Shown: in pieces, positions 9,971 to 19,786 of the stretch | Layout of the letters: every line of letters starts with the position of its first letter | Position numbering within the stretch: the stretch's first letter is position 1 | From: Saprospiraceae bacterium | GTDB lineage: Bacteria; Bacteroidota; Bacteroidia; Chitinophagales; Saprospiraceae | NCBI GenBank assembly: GCA_020631545.1 | Contig: JAHDHB010000006.1 | Coordinates: 1 to 41,102 of the forward strand | DNA length: 41,102 bases | Direction of reading: 5' to 3' | Program-made: the position numbers and the translations under genes | Notes under the pieces: model-generated | Databases searched by the model: none | Told to the model about the DNA's origin: nothing | What the model saw: the letters and a program-made list of their open reading frames with translations, nothing else

Positions 9971-11494
9971 ATGAAAAATTCCTTTACCAATGCAAGGCTT
10001 TTATGGGTAGCCTTTTTAGTGTTTACCGTTATGACGGTGTTGCGACAGCAGGCTACCTCTACCCAAGAACTATCTTCTTTGAAGATACAAAAGCTTGAAA
10101 TTAATAGGATTAATTGGGATAAATTAGAAATCATTCCCGATTATACCCTTGACGTAGTTTCTGCTGATTTTGGCGTTACCTCCAAAATCATTGAAGAAAT
10201 AACGGTTTTTGATACTAACGGGAAAGCTATCTATGAAACAGCCAATGACCATTCTATCTCTCTTCCCGATGCGGAATTAGGTAGTAATGAATCTATAACT
10301 ATTCAGTATTGCCTCATCAAGGCTAAAGAGAAAGTTTGTGAAGAAACCAAAATTAAGGCTTCTCCTAAAAGACTTTCTATTGATCCTGAGATCACCTATC
10401 CTTTCAATAACAGAATTTTCTTGGGTAATTTTAATCTCAATGGAAAAATTTCTCGTCAAGTCTTTGGACAAGATGAGCAGTTTGAATTGGTTGAAACGAC
10501 TATGGGTGGAATCGAAGCTTCCTTGAAGTTGCGGCCAAAAGGCAGTGATGTCTCGGTTACTGTTCCTGTAAAAGGTAATTCAGGAAAATTTGATCTTTCT
10601 CAAGTAGAATTTTACCAAGAGTTCAAACAGCAAATCCAGCAATTGATTTATGATGAGAAAATAACATTCGATTATGAAGTTATTGCCACACTTGGTCAAG
10701 CTTATGCTTCCTATCCTGAAGGACTAGTTGCTGATGTCGAAACAGTAGAATTAGAAGAAGAAACGATAGAAGAGGAAGTTGTAGTAGAACCTGTAGCTGA
10801 AGAAGAAGTGGAAGAAGTCGTAGAAGTGGAAGAAGCAGTTATAGAAGAACCAGCAGAGGTTGTTCCTGAAGTCATTGAAGAAGAAACGCCAGAAGCCGCA
10901 GAGATAGAAGAAGAACTACCGGTAGATTTACATGTTCCTTTTGAAGCCAAATTCGATCTTTTTGAGAAACTTCCAGCGCCATCAATAGACCCTTATGAAG
11001 TAGCCGTCGTTGAGGAAAAAGAAGAGGAAAAGAAGGAAGAAGTTAAGGAGAAGAAGAAAAAAGAAATAGCAAAAGTGGTAAAACCAAAGGAAAAGCCAAT
11101 TGCTATTGCTCCGAAGCCTAAAAAGAAAACCGCTAAGCCGAAAAAAGCAGCTCCAAAGGAATGCTTTAACTATGACGCCTTGGTTAATCAATTTGCTAAG
11201 CGTGTTCAATTTCCTGTTATTCGTATGGTACATGAAGATCCAATCATTTCTACCAATAGTAACATCTCCTCCTACCGTTATAATAAGGATACAGGGAAAT
11301 TTACCATTAATATGACCGTAAAATGGGTAGATCGCTGGTTAGAAGAAACCTATTCAGTTGATGGCGTATTATCTGTAAACAAAGATGGGCGAGAAGCTAG
11401 GTTCAAAATGACGAGTAAAAACCAGAACGTCGTTGATTTGGAGGAATTTACAGCTCAAAAATCCAAAGGAGCAATCTACATGAAATCATTGTAA
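9971..11494 (+). CDS. hypothetical membrane-anchored or secreted protein with Glu/Val-rich then Lys-rich low-complexity segments
   Basis: Hydrophobic N-terminus; block of about 90 aa dominated by E/V/A, then about 50 aa of KEEKKEEVKEKKKKEIAKVVKPKEK; folded C-terminus from about ECFNYDALVNQFAK. Confidence 0.8.
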   Translation: MKNSFTNARLLWVAFLVFTVMTVLRQQATSTQELSSLKIQKLEINRINWDKLEIIPDYTLDVVSADFGVTSKIIEEITVFDTNGKAIYETANDHSISLPDAELGSNESITIQYCLIKAKEKVCEETKIKASPKRLSIDPEITYPFNNRIFLGNFNLNGKISRQVFGQDEQFELVETTMGGIEASLKLRPKGSDVSVTVPVKGNSGKFDLSQVEFYQEFKQQIQQLIYDEKITFDYEVIATLGQAYASYPEGLVADVETVELEEETIEEEVVVEPVAEEEVEEVVEVEEAVIEEPAEVVPEVIEEETPEAAEIEEELPVDLHVPFEAKFDLFEKLPAPSIDPYEVAVVEEKEEEKKEEVKEKKKKEIAKVVKPKEKPIAIAPKPKKKTAKPKKAAPKECFNYDALVNQFAKRVQFPVIRMVHEDPIISTNSNISSYRYNKDTGKFTINMTVKWVDRWLEETYSVDGVLSVNKDGREARFKMTSKNQNVVDLEEFTAQKSKGAIYMKSL

Positions 11495-11536
11495 AGTAAT
11501 TAGATCTACTTTGAAGTAGTAGAGCGAAAGCTATAT

Positions 11537-11580
11537 AAAAAAGAGCTAGAAAGACTATTTAATCTTTCTAGCTCTTTTTT
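11537..11580. terminator. strong, probably bidirectional intrinsic terminator
   Basis: Perfect 18-bp stem AAAAAAGAGCTAGAAAGA/TCTTTCTAGCTCTTTTTT between convergent genes; A/T tracts suit both strands. Confidence 0.88.
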
Positions 11581-11667
11581 TATGGGGTGAATATGTTGCC
11601 CAGCATTGCATGAATTATTATTTGCTTAGCATCATACGGCTTAAATCTTACATCGTATTTTAAAAAT

Positions 11668-12396
11668 TTATTCCTTAGAAATAAAAGTTGTAAAAACGGT
11701 ATTTAATTTTTTTACCGCTAGGGATATTGGGAGATCAACAAAAGCATAGCGCATTTTATTCTTTTTGGAAAGTCCTTCTTGACGGCTTCGAAAAACTACG
11801 TGAGAAGGGAATGGAGGAGAGAGCGTGCCCATGTGCTTATCTTTTGTAATAAAAGAAGTGTAAGCCGTACGCTTATCACCGTCTACCATGTATTGCCCGA
11901 TATAGGTCATCAAAGAGTACTTACCTTCTAAAGAGATGGAAGGATCCACTTCAAGAGCAGAATTCAAAAAATAGCCTTGTTGTATATTTTGACTGTATTG
12001 CTCCGTTTCTGTATCGTACATAAAATAGACCTTACAGAAATCGAAATATTCAGGATCAGAAAAATACTTTACAATTTCTTGATTTAAGGAATCTCTTTCA
12101 AAGAGTGTTTGTTTTAGTTGAGCTTGGTAAGTTGCCTGCTTGGAAACACTTGCCTCCTTTGCCAGCTTTTCTAAAGCCGAAATTTTCAAATGTTGCGTTT
12201 TTAAACGGACAATTAGTATACCCTCCTTTAATTGTCCAATTCTTTTTTGAGCAAGTTGTAGTCGAGTCTCTTTAGCCCTAGTCTTCTTCGACTTAGGTGT
12301 TACTTTTTCCTCAGGTAAATCTAAAGTATCTTCAACCTGTGCAGCTAGAAAAAAAGGAATAACCAGAAAACATAATATAATTGAATACCTTGACAT
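11668..12396 (-). CDS. hypothetical secreted protein
   Basis: 242 aa, signal peptide (MSRYSIILCFLVIPFFLAAQ), coiled-coil-prone region, no recognised family. Confidence 0.75.
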   Translation of the reverse strand: MSRYSIILCFLVIPFFLAAQVEDTLDLPEEKVTPKSKKTRAKETRLQLAQKRIGQLKEGILIVRLKTQHLKISALEKLAKEASVSKQATYQAQLKQTLFERDSLNQEIVKYFSDPEYFDFCKVYFMYDTETEQYSQNIQQGYFLNSALEVDPSISLEGKYSLMTYIGQYMVDGDKRTAYTSFITKDKHMGTLSPPFPSHVVFRSRQEGLSKKNKMRYAFVDLPISLAVKKLNTVFTTFISKE

Positions 12397-12458
12397 AAAT
12401 TACCGTTAATAATTGGTTAAAAGAAAGCAAAAGCCCTTATTTTGCCACATTAATGTGT

Positions 12459-12466
12459 TATTTTTG
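12459..12466 (+). promoter_or_regulatory. candidate -7 element (TATTTTTG) upstream of moxR
   Basis: TAnnTTTG match about 175 bp before the MoxR ATG. Confidence 0.3.
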
Positions 12467-12639
12467 CAGCGTTTTTGCCAGAAAACCACACGTTTTGTAA
12501 CGAATATTCGAATGAAAATTCAACTCTATATAGCTTCGCTGGTGGCGTAGCCTACTAGGAAAAGAATATTCATGGTAGCAAAAATACACCTTTATAATTG
12601 TTAGGCTATAAAATTGTGCCATTTTTAAATACAGACTCC

Positions 12640-13638
12640 ATGCATACGTCAGTTGATATACAAGCATTAAACGAAAAAATCTATATTGAAAGTGCCTTTG
12701 TCGAGACACTTTATACTGAAACAAGCAAAGTCATTGTTGGCCAAAAGCACATGATCGAAAGGCTGATGTTAGGACTTTTGGCTCAAGGGCACGTACTCTT
12801 AGAGGGGTTACCTGGTTTAGCAAAAACATTAGCCATAAAAACCTTGTCTACTGCGGTAGATGGTCAGTTTAGTCGTATTCAGTTTACACCAGATCTATTG
12901 CCGGCGGATATTCTAGGAACCATGATTTACAACCCGGCTAAAAATGAATTTACCGTCCGTAAAGGACCCATTTTTGCCAATTTTATCCTAGCAGATGAGA
13001 TCAACCGGGCTCCGGCCAAAGTACAAAGTGCTTTGCTAGAGGCAATGCAAGAGCGCCAAGTAACGATTGGCAAAACAACCTATAAACTGGAAGAACCCTT
13101 TCTGGTATTAGCTACGCAAAACCCGATTGAGCAAGAAGGAACTTATCCACTTCCTGAAGCACAGGTGGATCGTTTTATGTTGAAAGTGAAAATCACTTAT
13201 CCTTCAAAAGAAGAAGAGCGTGAAATCATGCGCCAAAACATCCTTGGTAATTCCTTCAGCAAAGTGGAGAAAGTAGTAAAACCTGCCGAAATTATGAGAG
13301 CTCGAAAGACGGTGAGGGAAGTTTATATGGATGAAAAAATTGAACGCTACATCATTGACATCGTTTTTGCAACAAGGAACCCTTCGGATTATGGTTTAGA
13401 AGAGTTATCTACACTTATAAGTTATGGCGCATCTCCTAGGGCTAGTATTAACTTGGCCAGAGTCTCTAAAGCTTATGCTTTCTTAAAGAGAAGAGGCTAT
13501 GTCATTCCTGAAGATGTTCGTTCTATATGCCATGATGTGTTGCGCCACCGTATTGGTATAACTTACGAGGCAGAAGCAGAGAATATCACTCAAGAAGATA
13601 TTATCAATAAAATCTTAGACGCCGTCGTTGTGCCTTAA
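12640..13638 (+). CDS. MoxR-family AAA+ ATPase
   Basis: GHVLLEGLPGLAKTLAIKTL (Walker A), FILADEINRAPAKVQSALLEAMQERQVTIG (Walker B), LATQNPIEQEGTYPLPEAQVDRF. Confidence 0.95.
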   Translation: MHTSVDIQALNEKIYIESAFVETLYTETSKVIVGQKHMIERLMLGLLAQGHVLLEGLPGLAKTLAIKTLSTAVDGQFSRIQFTPDLLPADILGTMIYNPAKNEFTVRKGPIFANFILADEINRAPAKVQSALLEAMQERQVTIGKTTYKLEEPFLVLATQNPIEQEGTYPLPEAQVDRFMLKVKITYPSKEEEREIMRQNILGNSFSKVEKVVKPAEIMRARKTVREVYMDEKIERYIIDIVFATRNPSDYGLEELSTLISYGASPRASINLARVSKAYAFLKRRGYVIPEDVRSICHDVLRHRIGITYEAEAENITQEDIINKILDAVVVP

Positions 13639-14039
13639 AATATACGAACACCAAATAGTTTTTTGTTCGTAAAAAAAGCTAGTTTTTTTCTTCTATTAAC
13701 GAAGAGAAAAAACGATAAATAGCAATTAAAGTATTGCTAGATTGTTTGGGGATTAACAATTTTAAAATCAACTTTGTACAATGAAATTGTAATCGTTATT
13801 TTTAAGGTAATTACTTACCCAAATGGGGAATAAATTTACCTAGTACTAATTATAAAGGAGGCTTATTCTTTAATCTTTAAGCTACATTGGTAAAACAAAG
13901 TCCGAAAATTCTCGTATTATTGGGAGATAAGGAACAGCTCATTAGCATTTTTCGTTTGACTAACGAAAAAAATGTTCCTACTTATTCGCTTGAAAGTGAT
14001 TCTTCAAGCCTACTATAACGTGAATCTAATCTTTCAATA

Positions 14040-15377
14040 ATGGAAACAATGAGGACTTTTGGCCGCATTGTAGTCGGCCTATTGATTTTTGTGCCTAGTC
14101 TAGTGCTAGCACAATTTCAGGAACTGCAAAGTTTATCAATGTCTTTTGATAATCCTAGTGAAGTACAAGTAAAGTACTATCAAGGATTTGTAAATGATGT
14201 GCATGACGTTGTTCTCGCCCTTGGCTTTGATGGTGAGGTGTATAAAGGAATGGTTCGGTATCAACGAAGCGGAGAAATTCTTTATCTTAAAGGAAGAAGA
14301 GAGCATAAACAACTCTATTTGGAAGAGTTGAATGACAAAGGAGAAACTTGTGCCTTGATTTCTGGAAAATTATCTATTGGCCATTTCGAAGCAGACTGGG
14401 AGAATATAGACAAAACGGTTTCTTCGCATTGGAAATTGAAAGAAACGAAGCTAAACACTATTGACAATCAGTATTGTGGGGAAGATAAATGGATTTATTG
14501 CTACAAAGGTAAACTAGGAACGATATCAGCCCAAATTATCCTTCAAAAAACCAATGCCAATTCACTGGTAGGTACAGTTTATACAGAAGGAAAACAAGAT
14601 AATTTGCATCTGATTGGAGAGTACCGAAAAGATAAGAGTATTCATCTCGTCATCAGAGATGATAATCGACAAAATATAGGAACTATTGAGGGGCGCATTG
14701 AAAATGCTGGGACTTTTCAAGGTACATTTCAAGAAGCAGACGGACGTGCCGCTACGATGAAATGGGATTTAGAAAAGACATTTCCTATCTCCTGTATTGA
14801 GTATGCAGATTTTGCCTCCTCTTTTTCGGCAGTTTATCCGGCATTAGATGATAATCGAGCGTTCAATGATTATATTTACAAGGAGGTAAAAAAGTGGATG
14901 ACACAGACGAGGCAAGAAACCTTGAAATCCTTGGTGAAAAGTGGAGAACAGCATCCTAAAGATAGATTTTCTAAACAAGCTCACGCTTGGGTCGAAATCA
15001 CCCATGTTTCTGAAAATATCGTTAGTGGATACTTGGTAGGAAACAATACTTGGGAGGGGAATTATTTTAAAACCTTCAACTTTGATTTGGAACTAAACAC
15101 AAGTTTAGTCAACAATGATTTATTCGAAACAAGCCCTGTTTTTCAAACCTTTGTAAAGGAAACCATTACAGAACGGTTGAAGCAGCTACCATATTATAAA
15201 GAGCCAGAATTTCAAGGATGGTTAGGTCAACAAAAATTTGATCAGGCAGTTATCAAGCAAGGAGGGATAGAATTTTGTTCGGAACATCACGCTAGCTATG
15301 GTGTTCAAAAAGCGACAATTAGCTATCAAGCATTAAAGCCTTACTTAAAAAACGTGCATCGTCTAGTTTTACGATAG
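14040..15377 (+). CDS. hypothetical secreted protein with a possible DUF3298/RsiV-like C-terminal domain
   Basis: Signal peptide (IVVGLLIFVPSLVLA); C-terminus ...GGIEFCSEHHASYGVQKATISYQALKPYLKN resembles DUF3298-type ends. Lies between moxR and DUF58. Confidence 0.7.
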   Translation: METMRTFGRIVVGLLIFVPSLVLAQFQELQSLSMSFDNPSEVQVKYYQGFVNDVHDVVLALGFDGEVYKGMVRYQRSGEILYLKGRREHKQLYLEELNDKGETCALISGKLSIGHFEADWENIDKTVSSHWKLKETKLNTIDNQYCGEDKWIYCYKGKLGTISAQIILQKTNANSLVGTVYTEGKQDNLHLIGEYRKDKSIHLVIRDDNRQNIGTIEGRIENAGTFQGTFQEADGRAATMKWDLEKTFPISCIEYADFASSFSAVYPALDDNRAFNDYIYKEVKKWMTQTRQETLKSLVKSGEQHPKDRFSKQAHAWVEITHVSENIVSGYLVGNNTWEGNYFKTFNFDLELNTSLVNNDLFETSPVFQTFVKETITERLKQLPYYKEPEFQGWLGQQKFDQAVIKQGGIEFCSEHHASYGVQKATISYQALKPYLKNVHRLVLR

Positions 15378-15489
15378 ATCTTTTGTTTTTGCCTAATTTA
15401 TACTTAAGGATAAACGCTTGTCAAATTTTGGCAAACTCATGTAGAACTTAAATAGCAGCAAAGCTGTATTAGGCAATTACCCAATAAGA

Positions 15490-16356
15490 ATGGACACGAA
15501 GGAACTACTTAAAAAAGTACGGAAAATAGAGATTAAGACGAAGGGTCTGAGTAGGCACATCTTCTCAGGAGAATATCATAGTGCCTTCAAGGGTAGAGGT
15601 ATGTCTTTTAGCGAAGTTCGGAATTATCAATATGGTGATGATGTTCGAAATATTGATTGGAATGTAACAGCCAGATACAATGAGCCTTACGTCAAAATAT
15701 TTGAAGAAGAACGTGAACTAACGGTCATGCTCTTGGTTGACATTAGCAAGTCTGCCATTTTTGGTTCTACAGCCCAGATGAAGAGCGAAATATTAACGGA
15801 GATATGTGCGGTATTGGCCTTTTCGGCAACGACGAACAACGATAAAGTCGGGGTTATTTTATTTTCCTCAAAAATTGAATTGTTTATTCCTCCAAAGAAA
15901 GGTAAAAGACATATTCTCAGGATTATACGTGAGTTGATTGAACATGAACAGGACGAAAAAGGTACGGATATTGCAAAAGCTTTGCGTTATTTCAATAATG
16001 TGATGAAGAAGCGTTGCATTGCCTTTGTTCTTTCTGATTTTATGGCAAAGGATTATGAAGACCCCTTGCGCATTGCTTCGAGGAAGCATGACATTACAGC
16101 CATTCACCTTTTTGATAAGGCAGAAAAAAAATTGCCAAACGTTGGTTTACTTAGAGTAGAAGATCCTGAAACTGGTGAAATGCTTTGGATTGATACTTCT
16201 TCTCGGTCAACGAGAGAGAAATACGAAGCATGGTTTGAAGAAAATTTTAATTATTTTAAAAATGTTTTTAATAAAAGTGGAGTGGATACGGTGAGTATAG
16301 AAACCAGTGAATCCTACGTCAAAGCCCTTATTCGGTTTTTCAAAAAACGCCACTAA
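15490..16356 (+). CDS. DUF58 domain-containing protein (Bat operon)
   Basis: HIFSGEYHSAFKGRGMSFSEVRNYQYGDDVRNIDWNVTARYNEPYVKIFEEERELTVMLLVDIS. Confidence 0.95.
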   Translation: MDTKELLKKVRKIEIKTKGLSRHIFSGEYHSAFKGRGMSFSEVRNYQYGDDVRNIDWNVTARYNEPYVKIFEEERELTVMLLVDISKSAIFGSTAQMKSEILTEICAVLAFSATTNNDKVGVILFSSKIELFIPPKKGKRHILRIIRELIEHEQDEKGTDIAKALRYFNNVMKKRCIAFVLSDFMAKDYEDPLRIASRKHDITAIHLFDKAEKKLPNVGLLRVEDPETGEMLWIDTSSRSTREKYEAWFEENFNYFKNVFNKSGVDTVSIETSESYVKALIRFFKKRH

Positions 16357-16409
16357 AACAAGCTAAATTATTGATTTCTAATTAATAATTATTGATATTT
16401 GCCCGCATA

Positions 16410-17375
16410 ATGAAAAATTTCTTTTGGATTATTATTCCTTTCTTTGTCCTAAATTCCATTCAGGCACAGATCAATGTTTCTGCTGTTTTTGACAGTACTC
16501 AAATGATTATTGGTGATCAAACTGATTTACATCTAAATGTTAATCAACCTAGTGCCTCTAAAGTGCTTTACCCTACCCTATCAGCAGAATCGCTTGGAAA
16601 TTTTGAAATTATTGAAGTTGGGCCTATTGATACCTTGAAGCGTGAACCAGAGTTGATTACTCAGCAAAACATCACGGTATCAGCTTATGATTCAGGCTAT
16701 TATCAGATTCCACCTCTTCCTTTTACTATCGTTAGACAAAATGGGCGAAAAGATACTATTTTTTCTGCTCCTGCGGCGATGATCGTTCAAACCATAGAAG
16801 TGGATACCTCAGTTATAGCACCCATAAAACCAATTATAAAACAAGGATATACGAGGGAAGAGATCACCAACTATTTACTTGGTGTTGGGGTTATTATCTT
16901 ACTTGGTCTTTTTATTTATTATTGGATTAAACGATACAATAAAGAAGAAGAGGTGGAGGAAGAAATCGTTATCATTCCAGCACACGAAACGGCGATAAAG
17001 AAACTTGAAGAGTTGAAGAAAGCTAAGCTTTGGCAAAATGATCAACTCAAAGAATATTATTCTCAATTGACTTATATTGTGCGAGAATACCTAGAAGGGA
17101 GATATGAGATAAGAGCTTTGGAATCAACTACATCAGAGATTTTTCAAGAGCTTAAGCGAGAGAATTTTTCTCAAGAGTTGAAAGACCAACTTAGGAAGGT
17201 TCTTCAATCTGCCGATTTGGTGAAATTTGCTAAAGCTGCACCTACGGCGGAGTTGCACGTCAATGCTATGAATGTTGCAGAAGATTTTATCCTAAAAACT
17301 AAGCAGGTAATTCAATGGATAGAAAATCGAGATACGGAGCCATCAAACGGTGAGTCCAAGTCTCCTACTACCTAG
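16410..17375 (+). CDS. Bat-operon membrane protein (BatD/DUF4381-like)
   Basis: Signal peptide, beta-rich periplasmic domain, one TM helix (LLGVGVIILLGLFIYYWI), cytosolic helical tail; sits between DUF58 and batA. Confidence 0.75.
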   Translation: MKNFFWIIIPFFVLNSIQAQINVSAVFDSTQMIIGDQTDLHLNVNQPSASKVLYPTLSAESLGNFEIIEVGPIDTLKREPELITQQNITVSAYDSGYYQIPPLPFTIVRQNGRKDTIFSAPAAMIVQTIEVDTSVIAPIKPIIKQGYTREEITNYLLGVGVIILLGLFIYYWIKRYNKEEEVEEEIVIIPAHETAIKKLEELKKAKLWQNDQLKEYYSQLTYIVREYLEGRYEIRALESTTSEIFQELKRENFSQELKDQLRKVLQSADLVKFAKAAPTAELHVNAMNVAEDFILKTKQVIQWIENRDTEPSNGESKSPTT

Positions 17376-17476
17376 AAATCGCCTGAAATTTTTCTTGAGC
17401 CGCTGATTTTATTCTCGGAACCCGATATTATTTCCAAAACTACCCCATTGAACCCAAGGCAAAAGCCCTTATTGAA

Positions 17477-18484
17477 ATGTTTGAACTGACCAATATAGAA
17501 TTTGCTAACCCAATTTTTACCATCCTACTCGGCCTTCTGCCGATATTAGGGATGTACTACTTTTATCAAGGAAAAAAGAGACATGCCTCCTACAAACTTT
17601 CAAGCCTAAAAGCCTTCGAAGGAAGTAGTTCCTTGCGTGGCAAACTTCGATTAATTTTACCACTATTGCGATTGTTAGCCTTAGGGGCGCTTATCATTGC
17701 TTTAGCTCGACCTAGAGCTACCCTCAAGGAAGAGGAAGTAAAGGCAGAGGCCGTGGATATTATTTTGGTTACTGACTTGTCTAGCAGTATGTTAGCAAGG
17801 GATTTCAAACCAGATCGATTAGAAACGAGCAAAGAAGTTGCTATTGATTTTATAGAAAAACGAGAATATGATCGACTAGGACTTACTGTTTTCGCTGGAG
17901 AAGCTTTTACCCAATGCCCCTTGACGACGGATCATGATGTGGTCAAGGAATTTGTTAGTTCTTTAAAATGTGGATTGCTTGAAGATGGAACGGCGATTGG
18001 TCTAGGCTTAGCTTCTGCCTTGAATCGATTGAAGGAAAGCGAAGCCAAAAGTAAGGTCGTTATTTTATTGACAGATGGAGAAAATAATGCAGGGGAATAT
18101 GTCAAACCCTTAACCGCTGCGGAAATCGCTAAAGAATTGGGTGTCAAAGTGTACACTATTGGTATTGGAACCATTGGTCAAGCCTATGCCCCTATTGGAC
18201 GAAGGAATGACGGGCAATACGTTTTCGGTTATACTCGCGTAAATATTGACGAAGACTTACTCAAGCAAATAGCAGGTCAAACGGGTGGCCGCTACTTCCG
18301 CGCGACAGACAGAAAACAGCTTGAAGAAATATACGAGGAGATTGATCGCCTTGAGAAAACCAAAATTGAAGTAACGACGATAAAGCGCTATACTGAAATG
18401 TTTTATCCTTGGTTAATTCTAGGCTTAATTTTACTAGGAATCGAAGTTTTATTACGATACACCATTCTTAGAACCATTCCATAA
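17477..18484 (+). CDS. batA: BatA-like VWA domain membrane protein
   Basis: MIDAS-type DLSSSM, TDGENNAGE, N- and C-terminal TM helices, operon context. Confidence 0.9.
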   Translation: MFELTNIEFANPIFTILLGLLPILGMYYFYQGKKRHASYKLSSLKAFEGSSSLRGKLRLILPLLRLLALGALIIALARPRATLKEEEVKAEAVDIILVTDLSSSMLARDFKPDRLETSKEVAIDFIEKREYDRLGLTVFAGEAFTQCPLTTDHDVVKEFVSSLKCGLLEDGTAIGLGLASALNRLKESEAKSKVVILLTDGENNAGEYVKPLTAAEIAKELGVKVYTIGIGTIGQAYAPIGRRNDGQYVFGYTRVNIDEDLLKQIAGQTGGRYFRATDRKQLEEIYEEIDRLEKTKIEVTTIKRYTEMFYPWLILGLILLGIEVLLRYTILRTIP

Positions 18485-18592
18485 ATTATTTCTTTAAGAT
18501 TAGACTGCCTGTTTGCTAGAGAAGGTGATCTACAGCAAGGGGCTAAAATCTCTTGATTCTAGAAAACAACGTAGAAAAATTTCCATAGAACC

Positions 18593-19621
18593 ATGTTTCG
18601 TTTTGAACATCCAGAATATTTGTATTTGCTACTAGGCATTCCTGTCTTGCTGATTTTCTTTGCTATAACTAGAGCATTGAAACGAAAGGCAATGGAAAAA
18701 CTAGGCGATCAATATATTATTGATCAATTGATGCCAAGCAAATCTAAGTATAGAGACACGATCAAATTTTTCATCATTACACTTGCTTTTGCTTTGCTTT
18801 GTATCGCTTTTGCCAATCCACAAATGGGTGCCAAAAGAGAAAAGGTGAAACGAAAGAGTGCCGATATATTCATTGCGCTCGATGTCTCCCACAGTATGAT
18901 GGCACAGGATATTCGCCCGAATCGAATGGAAAGGGCCAAGCAGTTTATGCACAAACTCATTGACGGTCTAAAAGGAGAACGAATAGGAACCATTATTTTT
19001 GCAGGAAATGCCTATTTGCAAATGCCGTTGACGACAGACTACTCTGCTGCTCAGCTTTTTATAAAAAGCGCTAGTCCGAAAATGGTTCCCTCCCAAGGAA
19101 CAGCCATTGGGGAAGCGATAGACATGGCCTCCGATGCTTTTGAGCAAGATAATAAATATCACAAGGCCTTAATCATCATCACGGATGGAGAAAATCACGA
19201 TGAAGCAGCCGTTGCTTTAGCGAAGGAGGTAGGAAAAGAAGGTATGCTCGTTTTTACCGTAGGTGTAGGTACGCCTTCCGGTGGTCCTATTCCAACTTCT
19301 TCTTTTGGTAGAAATGAATACAAAAAAGACAAACAAGGAAATCTCGTCATTTCGAAATTGAATGAAATAATGCTGACAGAGCTTTCTTCGGCTGCCAATG
19401 GCGAGTATTACAATATTGCAGAAGGCGACGAAATCATTGAATCGCTCCGAAAGCGCATTGAAAAGTTGGAAAAACAAGAATTCGAACAACGGTCTTTCAC
19501 GGAGTTCGAAAGCTACTTCCAATACTTTTTAGCATTAGCTATTTTATTATTGATTTTCGAATTTATGATGGCTTATAGAAGAAACGAATCTAGAAAAAAA
19601 CGAGATCTTTTCGGCATCTAG
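18593..19621 (+). CDS. batB: BatB-like VWA domain membrane protein
   Basis: DVSHSMMAQDIRPNRMERAKQF, TDGENHDEAA, TM helices; follows batA. Confidence 0.9.
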   Translation: MFRFEHPEYLYLLLGIPVLLIFFAITRALKRKAMEKLGDQYIIDQLMPSKSKYRDTIKFFIITLAFALLCIAFANPQMGAKREKVKRKSADIFIALDVSHSMMAQDIRPNRMERAKQFMHKLIDGLKGERIGTIIFAGNAYLQMPLTTDYSAAQLFIKSASPKMVPSQGTAIGEAIDMASDAFEQDNKYHKALIIITDGENHDEAAVALAKEVGKEGMLVFTVGVGTPSGGPIPTSSFGRNEYKKDKQGNLVISKLNEIMLTELSSAANGEYYNIAEGDEIIESLRKRIEKLEKQEFEQRSFTEFESYFQYFLALAILLLIFEFMMAYRRNESRKKRDLFGI

Positions 19622-19652
19622 TAACGTTGGCTTCAGCCGACAAGTTGCGTTA
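19621..19652 (+). repeat. 32-bp dispersed repeat, copy 1 (REP-like)
   Basis: gtaacgttggcttcagccgacaagttgcgtta, identical to 28398-28429; starts at the last base of the batB stop codon; contains GTTGGCT-TC-AGCCGAC hairpin. Confidence 0.85.
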
Positions 19653-19786
19653 ATAGTTCCTTATCCCTAGGTACTTGCGACTAGCACATCGTGAACAAAT
19701 TATCGATAATTTTAGAGTATCTATAAGTTATTAGCTTTCATCCTTCTTCTAGTAAGCTATTTTTGAGCGAAGCGACGAAAAAAACT

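Noticed and set aside
10711-10950. Ser/Thr-rich minus-strand ORF (MASKGTCKSTGSSSS...)
   Set aside because: Exact antisense of the Glu/Val-rich coding block of the 9971-11494 gene; composition is a by-product of GAA/GTA codons.
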